Shown here piece by piece: positions 32,786 through 46,189 of a DNA stretch of 64,000 nt. The notes beneath the pieces are model-generated. The model was not told the origin of the DNA and did no database searches. It was given only the letters and a program-made list of their open reading frames with translations. A program made the translations under genes and the position numbers. Every line of letters begins with the position of its first letter. Position 1 is the stretch's first letter. Source of the DNA: Epiperipatus broadwayi (Eukaryota > Onychophora > Udeonychophora > Euonychophora > Peripatidae); NCBI GenBank assembly GCA_028023455.1, contig JAQFVV010006199.1, forward strand, positions 5,534,972 to 5,598,971. The letters are read 5' to 3'.

Positions 32786-33190
32786 TAATTAGAGGGAATT
32801 TGAATCTAGATTTCAAGCTTTCTTAGGTCACCTACTACATCTTATACAACCAATACGCATGACCACATATATGCAAAAAAGATAATTGATCTCCAATATA
32901 TATATTTCATGCTGAACCAGCACTCATTAGTTGGTTTAGATCATCATCTTCCACACATACATATAATCAGTGCTTGGTTTATGTTAAGATATCAAATCTT
33001 CAAATTTTAATGGACAGGCTTCAATACTATCCACTTTCCAACTTTTCAGTTGTCCATATCATTGAAAATATGGTGGTGGCATGTTCAAAGCCATTGTTTG
33101 CCAATTTAGTTGTCATACCCATGTTCACTGTAAGTCATTCTGATCTCTCATATGCAGGACCTTAAGCCCATTTAAGTACACAGAAGAGGG
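32786..33190 (+). repeat. Fold-back family A, single-arm copy
   Basis: It starts with TAATTAGAGGGAATTTGAAT, matching the terminal repeat of the 54.3 kb mini-element. It is collinear with the left arm at 52.9 kb: 'atttcatgctgaaccagca', 'taatggacaggcttcaa', 'atgttcaaagcc', 'gtcatacccatgtt', 'agtcattctga'. No inverted second arm and no right terminus are seen. The plus frame at 32974-33165 comes from this repeat. Confidence 0.75.
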
Positions 33191-35280
33191 GTGGACAAAC
33201 ATCAATACAGTTTTACTTAATAGTGAACACAATTTTGTTTTCTAGATCTGATAGCAAATCAAAAGTTTGCATTAAAAATATTCAATTATAATGGTTTCTT
33301 AGAAGTAAAAAAAAACACACTAATTTATTACATATTCAAAATATAACATAAAATTTAACATTAATGAATAAATCTTTAACTGACTATATTAATAATCCAA
33401 AACCACTGGCTTCTGTGTAGATCTATTATAAAAATTGTACCATGCTTTCAAAATAATAAATCCAAATAAAAATAAATAATGAGGTGGAAAGATTTCTAGA
33501 CTCAAAATTAGAGGTATGCATAGACTGTATATGAATTAGAGCAATGAACTCTCTATCGTGAGTTTAATGTGACATCATTGATGGTTATAAAATGCGATTC
33601 ATTTTAAAATGATATATTTATTAAGTATAGAGCTTTTATGATAGGTGAAGTGAAAAAATTAAAATTTCATAGATCAATAATTTTTCCCGTGTGTTAAAGT
33701 AAATACAAAATTAAATACACTTTATTCCATATACTAACTAGGGAGATAAGCTAGCACTGATGTTGCTATGGTAACACCCCATTTAATTCTTGTTCACATT
33801 ATATATATATATATGTTTATAGTCTGATTTGTTTTATATTATTTATATAAATTTCAAAATAAGTAATGATTTATTGAGTATAGATTTAGCATTGAAATAA
33901 AAAGCAATATTGCATTAAATTTGTTAATCATATAGAAGCAGAGCTCTCATTCTGTGGGTTTACAGTAGTTTCAGCAAATATGGATGTTAAAAACTTCTGT
34001 AGTCTAAAGCATTAAAAAATATGTTTGTAATAATATAGTATTTATTTACAATTTTATAAAGGAATATTAATTTTTTTAAATACGATTCCACTAATATTTC
34101 TTAGTACTTTTCTCTAGATTTTAAGACTTAATACATACATAATTAATAACCTTAAAATAACATTAATGAAAGGAACAATGAGCCATTTTTAATGATATAA
34201 ATGATTCAACAATTGTATCTTCATATATTGCAATATTAGAACAAATTGGATAGGAAGAAAAACAATAAAAAACTACTAGAAATGTTAATCAAATTCTAAC
34301 CACTTAATCACAATATCCTATTATTTGGTTATTTCTCTCAGCTTTTAGATGAAGAATTTAAAATATATCAATAAATAATTATTAGAGAAATATGCATTTG
34401 TTTCATCTTACATATTATAAAAATATAAATGCAATATTTTCTATATATGGGCTGATTTAATTCAGAAAAAAGAAATTTAATTTGTAAATGAAATGTTAAA
34501 TAAGTAAAGTATATAATTTTACATTTTGTATGGTTTAGTTTAATAATTTTCAATAAATCATAAAAGCAAAAAAAAATGTATATACCTTATCTATTTTAGA
34601 TTTGTGTTTTTATTAGATGGAAATTTTTTAAAATTCTGAAGTTTAGAATTAATGAGATGATTCAAAAGTTTTTCTGAGAGATAACTAAAAATTCTGGAAA
34701 ATAGATTTCAGATTTAAAACCAATGAATCAAAATGTAACCATTCATTTCTTCATTGATTTAAAAGATCATGTGATATTCAAGTATCATGACAGTTTAAGC
34801 TTTGATCTAAAAAAATATTTTTCTATTACTGTATAAGGCATTAGTCAAAAGATTGTGGGCATTTGCTATTTTTCAAACAAGCTGAGAGTGAGATTTTTTT
34901 TTTTTGGAACTATATAATGAAGTTATTTAGAAAATATATATTTATTCCTGGTTAAATAAAAAAAATTGCAAAAAGGCTTAAATAAAATTCCACTAAAGCA
35001 AATAGTAATAAACTCTCATGTTAAAATAATATTCGAGAATTTTCAGTGCAAGGCTAATTTTTAGGTCTATAGCATTCTAAGACAACTTTTTATTTCAATG
35101 CTTCATTTTAATTTAATCAAAAGCTATTGATTATATTTAATCTTGGAATATGCAGAATGTGACTATCTAATATCTGTTTTTGTTTCAATAATTTTATTTA
35201 AATTTTATATTGTTTCAGGTTAATTTGGTTTGAATAGATAAATATAAAAAAATAAAATTGTGATATGGGGAAATGCATAA
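33191..35280. other. AT-rich spacer
   Basis: No recognised gene or repeat over 2 kb. A short TA run occurs at 33801-33815. The frame at 34368-34553 (minus) is chance-like. Confidence 0.45.
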
Positions 35281-35655
35281 TTTCTTTGGACTCTGATACT
35301 TCACATGATCACCATTTCTTATGCTTGCGCATAACTGTTATTGAAACAGGCAAAACTCTCTATAGGTATTGCCACTCAGTGCAAGCCAGAGTAATCAATG
35401 GATGCCAGAAGGCTTGTGCATAAAATCCCCATTCAGGATCTAGGTGCAGTGCACTCAGATCCAAGGCTCCTCACTGATGAAAGCCACAGGCCAGAAACTA
35501 GTATGGGAATATTGGATGAGTGGGCACTAGATGGGAATTTTATGCACAAGCCTTCTGGCATCCATTGATTACTCTGGCTTGCACTGAGTGGCAATACATA
35601 TAGAGAATTTTGCCTGTTTTAATGACACTGCTACTTGTGAGTTATCTTCCTTTTG
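35281..35655 (+). repeat. Fold-back family B, best-preserved palindromic copy
   Basis: Inverted arms of about 110-130 bp flank a core of roughly 100 bp. The arms share AGAGTAATCAATGGATGCCA, 'gaaggcttgtgcataaaat' and 'ggcaaaactctctata..tattgccactcagtgcaagcc' with their complements at about 35535-35625. The core contains CTGATGA, then a short self-complementary piece (GCCACAGGC), then GAAAC and CTAGT, a hammerhead-ribozyme-like order discussed in the findings. No reading frame. Confidence 0.8.
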
Positions 35656-37859
35656 TTGATGTTTTTATTCTTTTTTAAGTCTATTTGTAAGCTTTATATA
35701 AATCCAAGTTATAAGTTCATTAAAAAATATAAAGAGACTTTTCAAAACTAATTTATCTTATATGTATAAAATATTAAATATATTTTAAGTCAAATCGTTA
35801 TTACTTTTATAAAAATAAATTTGGTTAATTAACTACATTTTTAATTTTGAATAAATAATAATGATAGTTAAACTGCTATCATATTAATAAAAACACACAT
35901 GTAATTTGAGTCAATATTATAAGATATTGAAATTGATATTGCAGAAAAAATAATTCTGCTAAATCACATTTTTATTACATGTGTACATCTCACACAATCA
36001 TTTTTTTAAATAAATGCATAGGTATTACATTCACAAGTATGAATATATATCAATGCTCAAAGAGGCATGCATAATTGTTCAACTGGGACAAAGTATGGAC
36101 CAATCTAGAATTCTACTGAAGCGTTGATCCAACAATCATGTATGTATTCACTTCTCCTTTAGCTATGGACATTGCTTGGTATTCATGTAATCACCATTGT
36201 ATAAAATTGTATCAATTGTTTAAATAAATCGTTATTTTTTTTTTTTTTTTAAAAGTATGAATATATAATTTAATATTACATAATTCTCTTAGGTGTAAAA
36301 TCTTCTCCAATAGTTGGAAGAAGATCAGTAAAAATATATATTGTTATCAGACTTTTAAGTGATAACTGAATAATTCTTTATTCTTGTTTTATCTTTTAAG
36401 ATAAACTAGACAATTCTTTCACTAATCACAGCTATGTGAAAGAAAAATCTTAAACCTAATTATTTTTAACATTTTTCTGACTCAGATTTTAACCAGATTA
36501 TAGGCAATCGAATGTTCTACTATTGCAATACAGGATTCTTCACAGAATTGAATAACAAAAACTATAATTACGTTATATTTATGTTAATGAAACATGACCT
36601 CTCCTTTGTTGAATTTAGGAACATATGATTCAATAAGTTCAAAGAAATTTCTGAAATAAAATTTTACATTATTCTCCTTAAAATTAAAATCCATTAAAAA
36701 GTTTATAAAATGAAAGTTAAAAATTTTTAAATATATTTCACAAATTATGATTTTAGTTTTTTAATTTTTTATAATCAACTACCAATATTCTTTAATAAAA
36801 TATTTAGCAGTAGCTTGACACATAAAAAATATTTAGTTGATCATTTGCTTTACTGTTTTTATAATTAGATATCAATTTTATAAGATGTTTATTATTTTAA
36901 GATTGTTCTTAAGTCATGACACATCTGCATTATTGATAGTTATCCACATCACATTTCTCTATTTTAGAATCATATAATGAGCAGATGTATGGAATGGATG
37001 CATAATACTAATGCCCAGCTAATCCCTATATTTTTGGCTTATTATCCTTTATCTAAGTGAAGCATTAAATTGCAAATATTTATCCAGAAATCATTTCTAT
37101 GATACTATTCAAGCTAATGATTTTAGTTTCCAAATGCCTTATCCCTTTTTATTTGCACTCCATTAACTCATGTACTTAATATTTTTTGATAATCTTGTGA
37201 AAGTCTTTCCACAGTGCTCTCTGTTGAGATTATTTTTTTATTATATTTAGCTTTATTTCTATAGTTATTACTTGAATAATGTTGTTATAGCTTTATTCAA
37301 TAGATAAAATCATTAATATTAATAAAAATGACATGGACGATCAAATATATATATGTACACATACAAATTGGGTAGTATTAAAGTAACTATGCTGAAACAA
37401 TTTTCAAGTCAGATTTATAATAAAATTTGATATAATCAAATAAGTATCTTTTTTAAATTTCTAGAATAATATTTAATATTTAATCATGTTTAATCAAATA
37501 ATATTTTAAATTATATATTAGGTTTTTTTTCTAATTTTTGATATTTCATGATTTGCAACAAAAGACGATTATATTTGCTTTAAATCAGTATTGGTAAAAT
37601 AATGTTAGAAATACTTTAAAAATATTTATCTCATTTTATTTTTTATTTGAGAAGATATATATATTAATTTAAATATTTTCATGATTTATTGAGATATAAT
37701 TAAGGCAAAGTGTTGGGTTATATTAGAGAACCATTGATTAATACTCACAGACCTAAAACTAAATTACTTTGCTCCAGTATTCAATAATAGCTCTTTTGTT
37801 TTGAGTCTAATTAAAAACAAAATAAACTCAATAGATAACTTTTAGCTAAGTGCTTAGCT
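35656..37859. other. AT-rich spacer with possible retroposon 3' end
   Basis: No gene. The piece 36040-36255 is slightly GC-richer, contains 'gtttaaataaatcg' followed by a T17-18 run, and could be the end of an unrecognised repeat. The rest shows only short AT-rich words. Confidence 0.4.
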
Positions 37860-38165
37860 TTGGGTTGGTATTTTTAGATCTAGTGTCTAAACCTACACTT
37901 CTCTGAGGAGTGCCAAAGCATGAAACCATGTCCAGGGGTTTGGGAAGGGGTTCCTGACAGAGATATTTTAAGTGCTAGCTCTGGCTAAGCATTTATCATA
38001 AAGCTTGTAGAGGAATTGGCAATCCTCACTGTTTATAACTTTCAAGCTTAAGAGATAGGGTCATGTGATCTATGAATTGATCTATGACTCTTATTTTGAC
38101 TAAAATAAACTTTTATTTCTAACCCAAGTTGTTATACGGATTAAACCCAGAACTCTACTTCTATA
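37860..38165. repeat. Possible unclassified repeat with tRNA-T-arm-like end
   Basis: The segment is clearly GC-richer than its flanks ('ccatgtccaggggtttggg', 'ctagctctggctaagc') and ends near 38137 with GGATTAAACCCAGAACTC. That is close to the family A terminal motif GGATTTGAACCCAGACT and to a tRNA B-box in complement. There is no matching left end, so membership in family A is only a guess. Confidence 0.35.
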
Positions 38166-38534
38166 AGTATATGACTTAGAAAATGTACATTTTCTTTTGG
38201 CATCTTGTAAATAATAATCCATTTTCACAAAATGTTATGTATATTAGATTAAATATTTTCATGCATTTATTATGATGTAAACAAACTGATGTATGAGGCT
38301 ATATCTTAGAGATATGTTTAGCAATTGTTAAATTCCGTTTATTAAGTTTGATTAGAAATAAAAAAGAACATCCTTTTATTTGTAATTAAACTCAAGACAA
38401 AACAACTATTATAAGTTACTACAGCAAAAAAGTTTAATCCTAAGTCTGTCAATAATCACTACTAAATATATCTGCAGTTATTACTTAGTATTCAATACAA
38501 AATATTGATGCAGAGTGAAAGTGTTTCTATATAA

Positions 38535-38620
38535 ATGCTTTGACAACAGTTTGAAATTGTTGATTGTTATTGATTTTGTGATTATCTAAGAGTTGACTGG
38601 TTTTTAATGATATATATACA
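38535..38620 (+). repeat. Dispersed repeat, copy 2 (pair with 9.7 kb)
   Basis: Matches 9708-9805 in order and orientation, ending in the same 'actggtttttaatgatatatata'. The RTE insertion begins about 30 bp downstream and lies within or just beyond this repeat. Confidence 0.6.
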
Positions 38621-38639
38621 TGCTGAATTTGTTTCAATA

Positions 38640-39708
38640 TTTATACAATATCATCAACATCATCATCAACAACCATTATCAATCCACTGCAGGATGAAGG
38701 TCTCTCCAAGTTCAATCCATCTTTTCCGATCTCTAGCTTCTCTTCTCCACATCACCCCTGCACACTTACTTATTTCATCCATCCATCTCACATGTGGTCT
38801 CTTTCTAGGTCTTTTATAATCTCTTGGAATCTAGTTTAAAATTTCAATTGTTCATCTATTATCATTTCTTCTAGCAATAAGTCCAGCCCAACTCCACTTC
38901 AGTCTTTTAATTTTTTCAAGGAGATCAGTAACACCTGTTTTTTCTCTTACCCATACATTGCATTTTCGATCTCTTCTTGTTACTCCCAACATGCATCTCT
39001 CCATACTTCTTTGAGTGGTTTGAAATCTCTGTATTGCTCTTCTATTAAGTGTCCAAGTCTCAGATCCATAAGTAAGAACTGGCAAAACACATTTATTAAA
39101 AACCTTCCTTTTCAAACACATAGTCATATTTCATTTTAGTATCAAGTTATTTCTACCAAAAGCATTCCAACCAAGTTTAATTCTATGATTAATTTCATCC
39201 ATTATGTTTTCATCTGTATCAATAATCTGACCAAGTTATTTGTAACTGTTAACTTCTTCTAATTCATCATAATCAATCTTTATTTTCATATTTTGAGAAA
39301 ATCTATTGAACATTACTTTAGTCTTTTTAACATTTATCTTTAGTCCTACTTTCCTACTTTCATCTGATAACTCCTGCAACATTTCCTGTAACTCTAAAGC
39401 ATTATTTGCAAAAAATAACTACATCATCTGCAAAATCTAAATGACTTAAATAATCTCCATTTACTTTCATTCCTTTAGCTTCCCATTTTAATCCAGAAAA
39501 TATTTCTTGAAGAACGGCTGTAAAAAGTTTTGGAGATATGGAGTCACCCTGTCTTACACCCTTCTCAATGTTGACTTTCCTACTATCATTATGTAATCTA
39601 ATTGTTGCTGTTGCATTTTTATAAATATTCTTTAAAAGATGACAATATCCTGGATCTATACCTTGATGATCCAATGCTTTAATCACTGAAGAAATGTTTA
39701 TACAATAT
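38640..39708 (-). mobile_element. RTE-like LINE, 5'-truncated insertion with 12-bp target duplication
   Basis: On the minus strand the sequence encodes RT palm-domain motifs: GVRQGDSISPKLFT, then LSHLDFADDVVIF carrying the catalytic ADD motif. A one-base insertion follows (near 39410). Then come ELQEMLQELSDESRKVGL, VKKTKVMFN, GQIIDTDENIMDEINHRIKLGWNAF (decayed only at single codons), TYGSETWTL, and the C-terminal LKWSWAG region. A few tryptophan or tyrosine codons have become stops. The 3' tail is (TGATGAT)-like near 38652-38672. TTTATACAATAT at 38640-38651 and 39697-39708 is a clear target duplication. RTE proteins normally also have an N-terminal endonuclease, missing here by 5' truncation. 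Confidence 0.9.
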
Positions 39709-39914
39709 AAAGACACATATATTTATATAAAAATACTGGTTATAGAATAATATATTGCTCAGAGAAAAACAAAATTAAAAATCATTATATAAAAACTAAT
39801 TTTAATCATCTTCGTTTATTATTTATAGAAGCATAACTTTCTATCATTATTAATAACTTTGTGCTTGATTTAATTAAATTATCACATTAAATTCAATTTT
39901 AAGAATTTGTATAA

Positions 39915-40087
39915 ATTATCAGTTTTTGATAAAATAAAATAATGAGTGTCCTAATAGCTCTAACCAAGCTTTATCGATAAATTCTCTTTCGCATTCAACG
40001 ATAAAGCTTGGTTAGAGCTATTAGCATGCTCATTATTTTATTTTATAAAAGACAAGCTTATCACTATTTAATTTATTATCAGTTTTT
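39915..40087. mobile_element. Hairpin cassette H4: 48-bp arms, 28-nt tail, 13-bp direct repeat
   Basis: Arms 39929-39976 and 39999-40046 match at 45 of 48 positions around a 22-nt loop; the core TAGCTCTAACCAAGCTTTAT is perfect. The direct repeat ATTATCAGTTTTT lies at 39915-39927, against the left arm, and at 40075-40087, separated from the right arm by a 28-nt unpaired tail. No coding content. The tail is on the right here, as in H1 and H5, and on the left in H2 and H3. Confidence 0.8.
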
Positions 40088-42706
40088 CATTTATATACAT
40101 TCTAATATTTTATATCATATATATATATATATAGGTGCAGTCAGATAAATATATCAGATAAATATATATTCTAGAAAATGCAAGCATAACTATATATTAC
40201 AAAATAATTTTTAAAAATCAATTTTCTCCAATATCCTTATCGTTAAGCAATGGTAAATGATATTTCTGATATCTACAGGAAATTAAATAAAACATTTCTG
40301 AATTCAGGCATATGAACTGGTTATTTGCGTGAAGGTTAGTGATGATTGTATATTAGATGTTATAATATGTTAAACATCCAACATTTATTGATAGATGATG
40401 TAAACAGTCCAACAAATTATCACATATTAATTGATTAAATTATTTGATTTTTATGATAAAACAAGTTTTTTTGTAAATTAAAAAAATATTTTATATTGAT
40501 AACAAAAACAATTCAGACATTGCATAGACAAAATAGATTGATTAAATATAGATTTTTATTAGTTTGTATATTGGGCCAAAATTTCACTTTTGTGCCTAAT
40601 AACTTAATTTTATGTTTTGAGCTTACAACACTGAAAACATTTTTAAAAATGGTAATTAAAATAACATTATGCATTAATTTCAGAATTTAATACTTAAATT
40701 CTGATGATAGAGTAGCTATTATAAACTGAAAAGCTCTTGCAAACATATTTTTTAATTATCTTTAGTACACATTGATCTCTCCATAATATATACTGTTATA
40801 GGTTATTAGATATATTTATGCTTCATTTATAATGTTGAAAAAATGTGTGTGTCTTGTTGAATGATCAGACAGTCAGCATAGGAAGGAATCCATAAATAAA
40901 TTATACAATATGAGGATAAAATTTATTTGCAGATTATAAATATGAGACTAAAAGAACTGGCTTGAATAACATATGCACTATCAGATTTATGGAATAAAAT
41001 TTCCTTCAAGTCCAAATTTGTATAGAGAATCAGATATAAAAAGAAAGTGATTTGCAGATTTCATATCATTTACATCAGCATGTCAAAAATATTTGCATAT
41101 ATAAAACCTTATTTTAGTAGGAATGAAGATTTGCCAGCATAGTTTATATCTGAGTTGAAACTTTCATGAATATTGATGATAAATTAAGAATACATGAATA
41201 TACCAATTAAAAGCTTAGTATTACAATACTATGAAAATTATTTCACATCAATTATAATGTGTTTATTCAGGTAAGTTTGAAATCATAGAATTCTAAAATA
41301 TAGGATTTTAGTAGACCCTCTCATGAAAGGCAACTGTGATTTTCTGTGGCTATATCTTGCAATTAAGCACAGATAAATAAAATGCCCAGATGTTTTTAAC
41401 AAACATCACTAACCATTTTTAAGATTTATTTTTATAATAAAGTGAAGTTTGTGAGGATTAATAACGTTTAAACAAAATTGCAGCATTGTATTGTATGATT
41501 TTATTATCTATGGAGCGTATTCTTGCCTCAGCCCCCAAATAAAACTTATAGGAAATACTAAAAAAAAAATTAAAGAAGGAACTTCTCAGTTAAAATTTGC
41601 ATGGATATTTTCTTTATTGTTTCACTCAAAGAATTTGTGATGCCTTTTCCTTTTTTAAATAATCATAACATTACTCATAAGAACAACGGTAAAGATATAG
41701 AACAGACAACTGTTGATATTGTAACAATATTTACATAGGTAATGAGGGAAAATCAAAATCTCATGGATTACCCCAAAATTGGATCAAGGTATATTGCAAA
41801 TAAGAAGTGTTTGGTCAAATATAGAATGGTTTTGAATATAAGTAAATAATGATTGGGATTGATCATCAAAAAGATTCAAAATTTATTGGGCTGAATTTTG
41901 TGGATTTAAATTGCTAAATGTTCTACGAATGTTTTTCTATATAGCATTAAATTGCAATAAATTTCCTCATGCAATGCAAGGATGGCACACTACCTGTGAC
42001 ATCTGGGCAATGTAAAGTTAACATATAATTTATCCAGGAGTGTTGGTTGGATATTTTGAAGAAGAAAGTATACAAATATCTTTGTCTTTTATTGATATGG
42101 GATGGAGATCTAATATAACCACAGTATGATAACATTGTTATATCAATGGTGTATATTCTAATCATATCATGGTTGGCTGTTAGATATCTGTAAAAATTTT
42201 CTCATGCTTATTGATGACAAATGTGTTTAATTCAATTCTGATTATATTATGATCAAAGTAAATAAAAGATCAGGAAGCAGTGGCACTTTAGAAAATTATC
42301 AGATTAATGGGGGAAAAGACAATAATCTATAAATAAAGAAAAGGTGCAGCAATAAAATTGAAATGGTAGTTTTTGGAAAATTTAAAATGAAGATTGGTGG
42401 AAGTTTTTTTTCTTTTTCAAAATCTTGCCCAAAAAATTGTAGTATTCTAAAACGAAATCAACATGATCACTTATTATGTATAGCCTATAATCAGTTTGAT
42501 AATATTGAAAATGTTTGCCTTAATCTGCAGTTTATATTATAGTAATGTGGAATTTAATCTGAAGAAGTGAGTGTAAAAAAATATTTGTTGCAAATGAAAA
42601 ATATTTGGCCAGATAATATTTGTAAATTAATTAAAAATATTATATTCTTTAAATATCTATTATTTATGCATTTTAATATTTTACATAGCTGTTCCTGAAA
42701 GCTACT
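40088..42706. other. 2.6 kb AT-rich region without recognised content
   Basis: No repeat match inside the window. The stretch 41700-42300 is slightly less AT-rich but gives no consistent protein frame. The frames at 40496-40690 (plus) and 41947-42165 (minus) have no motifs. Confidence 0.4.
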
Positions 42707-42710
42707 ATGA

Positions 42711-43062
<352 letters not shown>

Positions 43063-44681
43063 TCGTACCATATATATACACATATGATACAAAAGTGTTG
43101 GCATTTGGTAATATTTAAAAGCTAAAAGAAGTAAAACTTAAAAATCGTTCAATAGAAACAAATTAATTTTCTTTCTTTTTTTTTTTTAGTTAGTACAATT
43201 TATTTTTAGATACCCACAATGAAAGTTATTTGTGTGTTTGGTATTATTTATTTAATTAAAGTGAAAATTGGAGGGAATAGAAATACATACAGATTGTAAA
43301 TCCAGATAATCAAAAGAAAGAAATTTCAAATACAAGTAATTACAATCATAGTTTTACTGATAATTAAATATAGCTTTGAGGGAATTGATGAAAAAAAAAA
43401 GGGACTTTATAGCTAAAAAGTAAAAAGGAATGTCCAAGATTATCAACTTGTAAGCTGATAAGAAGACAAAAGATGAAAATATAATAAGCTCAGAGATCTC
43501 AAACCAATCAATGTATAAAAAGAAGCAGACAACTTTGAAGAGGGTCTTTTGCTGGTGGTTTTCTTGGGTTTTGGATGGAGTGAGAAGACAGGAGAGGCTA
43601 ATTGTGGTTTTCTTTTCCTCACAACTGCAAAAAAATGTCTCTATCCAGAGCTACACATATGCTTCACCAATTCATATGCGTGACTAAAAATTGACACCTC
43701 CCATAAAAAAGTCACCCAAAAGCTTCGAGTCTAGCCCTACCTTACTATGGATCAGAAATGCAAAAATGTCACCAGAATGAAATCAAAACTAACTAATATG
43801 GATCCCTTCGTAAAAAGACCATGCATGGTATAATAATCAATGATCTACATAAACCCAAGGAACTTACTGATAAGATACTACTCATACAATAGCTCATGAC
43901 TGATTAAATATGTGCATAAACTAAACCCTAACTAAAAGCTTTTAATACAAATGAAAAATTATTTACTGTTCTATTCTCAAATGAACTGTTTAAATTAATT
44001 AATTAGCATTGTTATCAGATTATATGTGCTTATGCAACTTCCATTTTTATTAATAATTCATAATTATTGTCTAATAATTTAGTGAGTTTGTTTTAATAAA
44101 AATATTTATCATTAATATTCTTAATTTTAGTTTGTTAGATTTTTATTAAGGAAATGTTTTGAGAAATGTATAAATTATCTATGACAACATGTTCATTTAC
44201 TAGTCAAGCACCGAAGAAAATTAATATAAAATACTAAGTGACAAGAAAATGAAATCCCAATAATATTACATTTAGTTATTTGTCTTGAATCAATTGGGAT
44301 GTGATGCATCATGAATCAGTGGGTCTGTAGACCTTGTCACCCTTTTAAACAAATAAAAAACTGATTCCATCAGCAATTCAAATCCAAATAAAATATTAGG
44401 TCAGTTAATCAGGAAATATAACTGTGTTTTAGAAATATCCGAATTCACACATGAATGGAATAAATCTTACATAATTTGATTAACTAATGCATTATTCTGT
44501 ACAATATATTCAACTAATAATTTACCAGCAAACAGTACAATATATATATAAGTTAAAGGGACAGATTAATAAAAAAAATCTAGAATATTAATTTTCTATT
44601 TAAACACTTGAATAGGTTTGATTAGTGGATTATATGTTTGTCTCATTTATTCTGGGGAAAAAAAAACATTATTAAAGATTC
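43063..44681. other. Spacer with one GC-richer block
   Basis: 43490-43930 is GC-richer than its flanks and has low simple-repeat content ('gaagagggtcttttgctggtggttttcttggg', 'aagcttcgagtctagccctacc'). It may be a decayed exon or repeat, but I found no consistent frame and no second copy in the window. Confidence 0.4.
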
Positions 44682-44764
44682 TTTTTTTTTTTTTTTCATG
44701 TGTCATAGCACCGGCCGGGACGCGAACCCACAACCGTATTAAAGACTCTCGGCTAATAGCGCTT
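44682..44764 (-). mobile_element. tRNA-derived short SINE, rearranged tRNA head
   Basis: On the minus strand: a T-arm with GGGTTCGCGTCCC, acceptor 3' strand CCGGTGCT, the tail ATGACACATG and an A-run of about 16. This is the same 3' layout as the 24.4 kb copy. The D/anticodon region differs (GTCTTTAATAC) and is shortened, so the head is deleted or comes from another tRNA species. A plus-strand frame (44618-44851) crosses it incidentally. Confidence 0.8.
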
Positions 44765-46189
44765 GAGGGAAGTTTTCTGCAAGTAAGTCTTCTGCTACAA
44801 TTTGAACATGTATTTGACTGCTTATTTAAAGACTGTGAGATTAGACCATAAAGGTGTGAGTGAAATACTAATAATTATTTTACTTGAAACAATATATTTA
44901 TCACTTATAGATAAACTGGATAATATATTTTCTATGGTATATTTCTATCAGATTAATATGACTAAGAATTATCAAAACTACATTTCTATGAATATTGTAG
45001 ATTTGAATAAGAAACTAAAGGATTCAAAACTTAGCAATCTACAATCTATTTCAGTTGAGCATCTCTCATATCTTGAATTTTTATTGCCAATAACATTTCT
45101 CCTAAACACTAATTCTTGAAGTAATTATAGATTAGTTAAACATTTAGCTTTATGAACTGCTACTTGTGTAATCTAAACATTACTCTTATTATAAAAAAAG
45201 TTAATAAAGAATACAAATTTGACAGAAGGTAAATCCCTAGTATTACTTTGTTTGAAGTAAGTGAAATTTTGGAAATATCTGTAATAAATATCTGCAAATT
45301 CTGCTTCATGAATTTTATTATGTCAATAAACTGTCAATACTCATCCTTTTGGGACAGTGGTAATTCTTTGATCTCATATATGTGTAATCTAATTTATTAA
45401 AAATTGAACACTAGGCATTTATTAATATTTTAATATGTCTCAAGAGGCACTAAAAGAATCAAACCATCTAACCCTGATTTGGGTAATGCATGCATATTTA
45501 TCACACATAATTATATGTGGAATGTATTTTACTAATTATTCAGAGTTGAGTTTGATCCTGAAATATAAGCTGCAAGTGTATTATCATGATTTGTACTAGA
45601 GATTTAAACCATTTAAAGTTCCAATAGAGTAACAATGTTTTTAAAATTGATAGTGAAACTCTGATAGTTAAAGCAAAGTCATATTGGTATTTATTATTCT
45701 ATATCTAGCAAAAGCATTTAAACTTTTGAAACATAGTATAATTTTTTTGACTGATTAGTTGTAATTTTTAAGTTTTATTGTTTCGTAAACCATTGTGAAA
45801 ATTTTTTGGCAGGAAGTAATTTGATGTAGACAAAACATGCAATAAAAACATTACATCATAAAACCTCTTGTTGTTTATATACTATGTAGAGGCAGCAAAG
45901 ATATGTGGAATATATGTAATATAATATTTAAGGAAATGTAAAATAAAAGTAATCTATGCTTTCTAACTTAAACTAGAAATTTGATTATTTCACACAAAGT
46001 TTTAAATTTTATTATTCTTTTTTATGCTGTTATTTAAACAATGTACCCAAAAAGATAAATGAATATATGTATATGTTTTGTAGATTTGGAAAACATATTT
46101 GGTAGAATAATCTGAAATAAATTTATGACCATCTTAAAAAATAAAAAAGTATTTTGGAAAGAGAGATGTTTGATTAGGAATATATATAC
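44765..46189. other. AT-rich spacer
   Basis: No recognised gene or repeat. The frame at 44802-45119 (105 codons) has ordinary AT-rich composition and no motif. Confidence 0.45.

Noticed and set aside
35470-35520. Active hammerhead ribozyme
   Set aside because: CTGATGA and GAAAC are present, but no UH cleavage site follows the candidate stem III; reported only as a resemblance.
38607-38819. 70-codon plus-strand frame
   Set aside because: It is the antisense shadow of the RTE C-terminus; the same shadow appears at 31365-31646.
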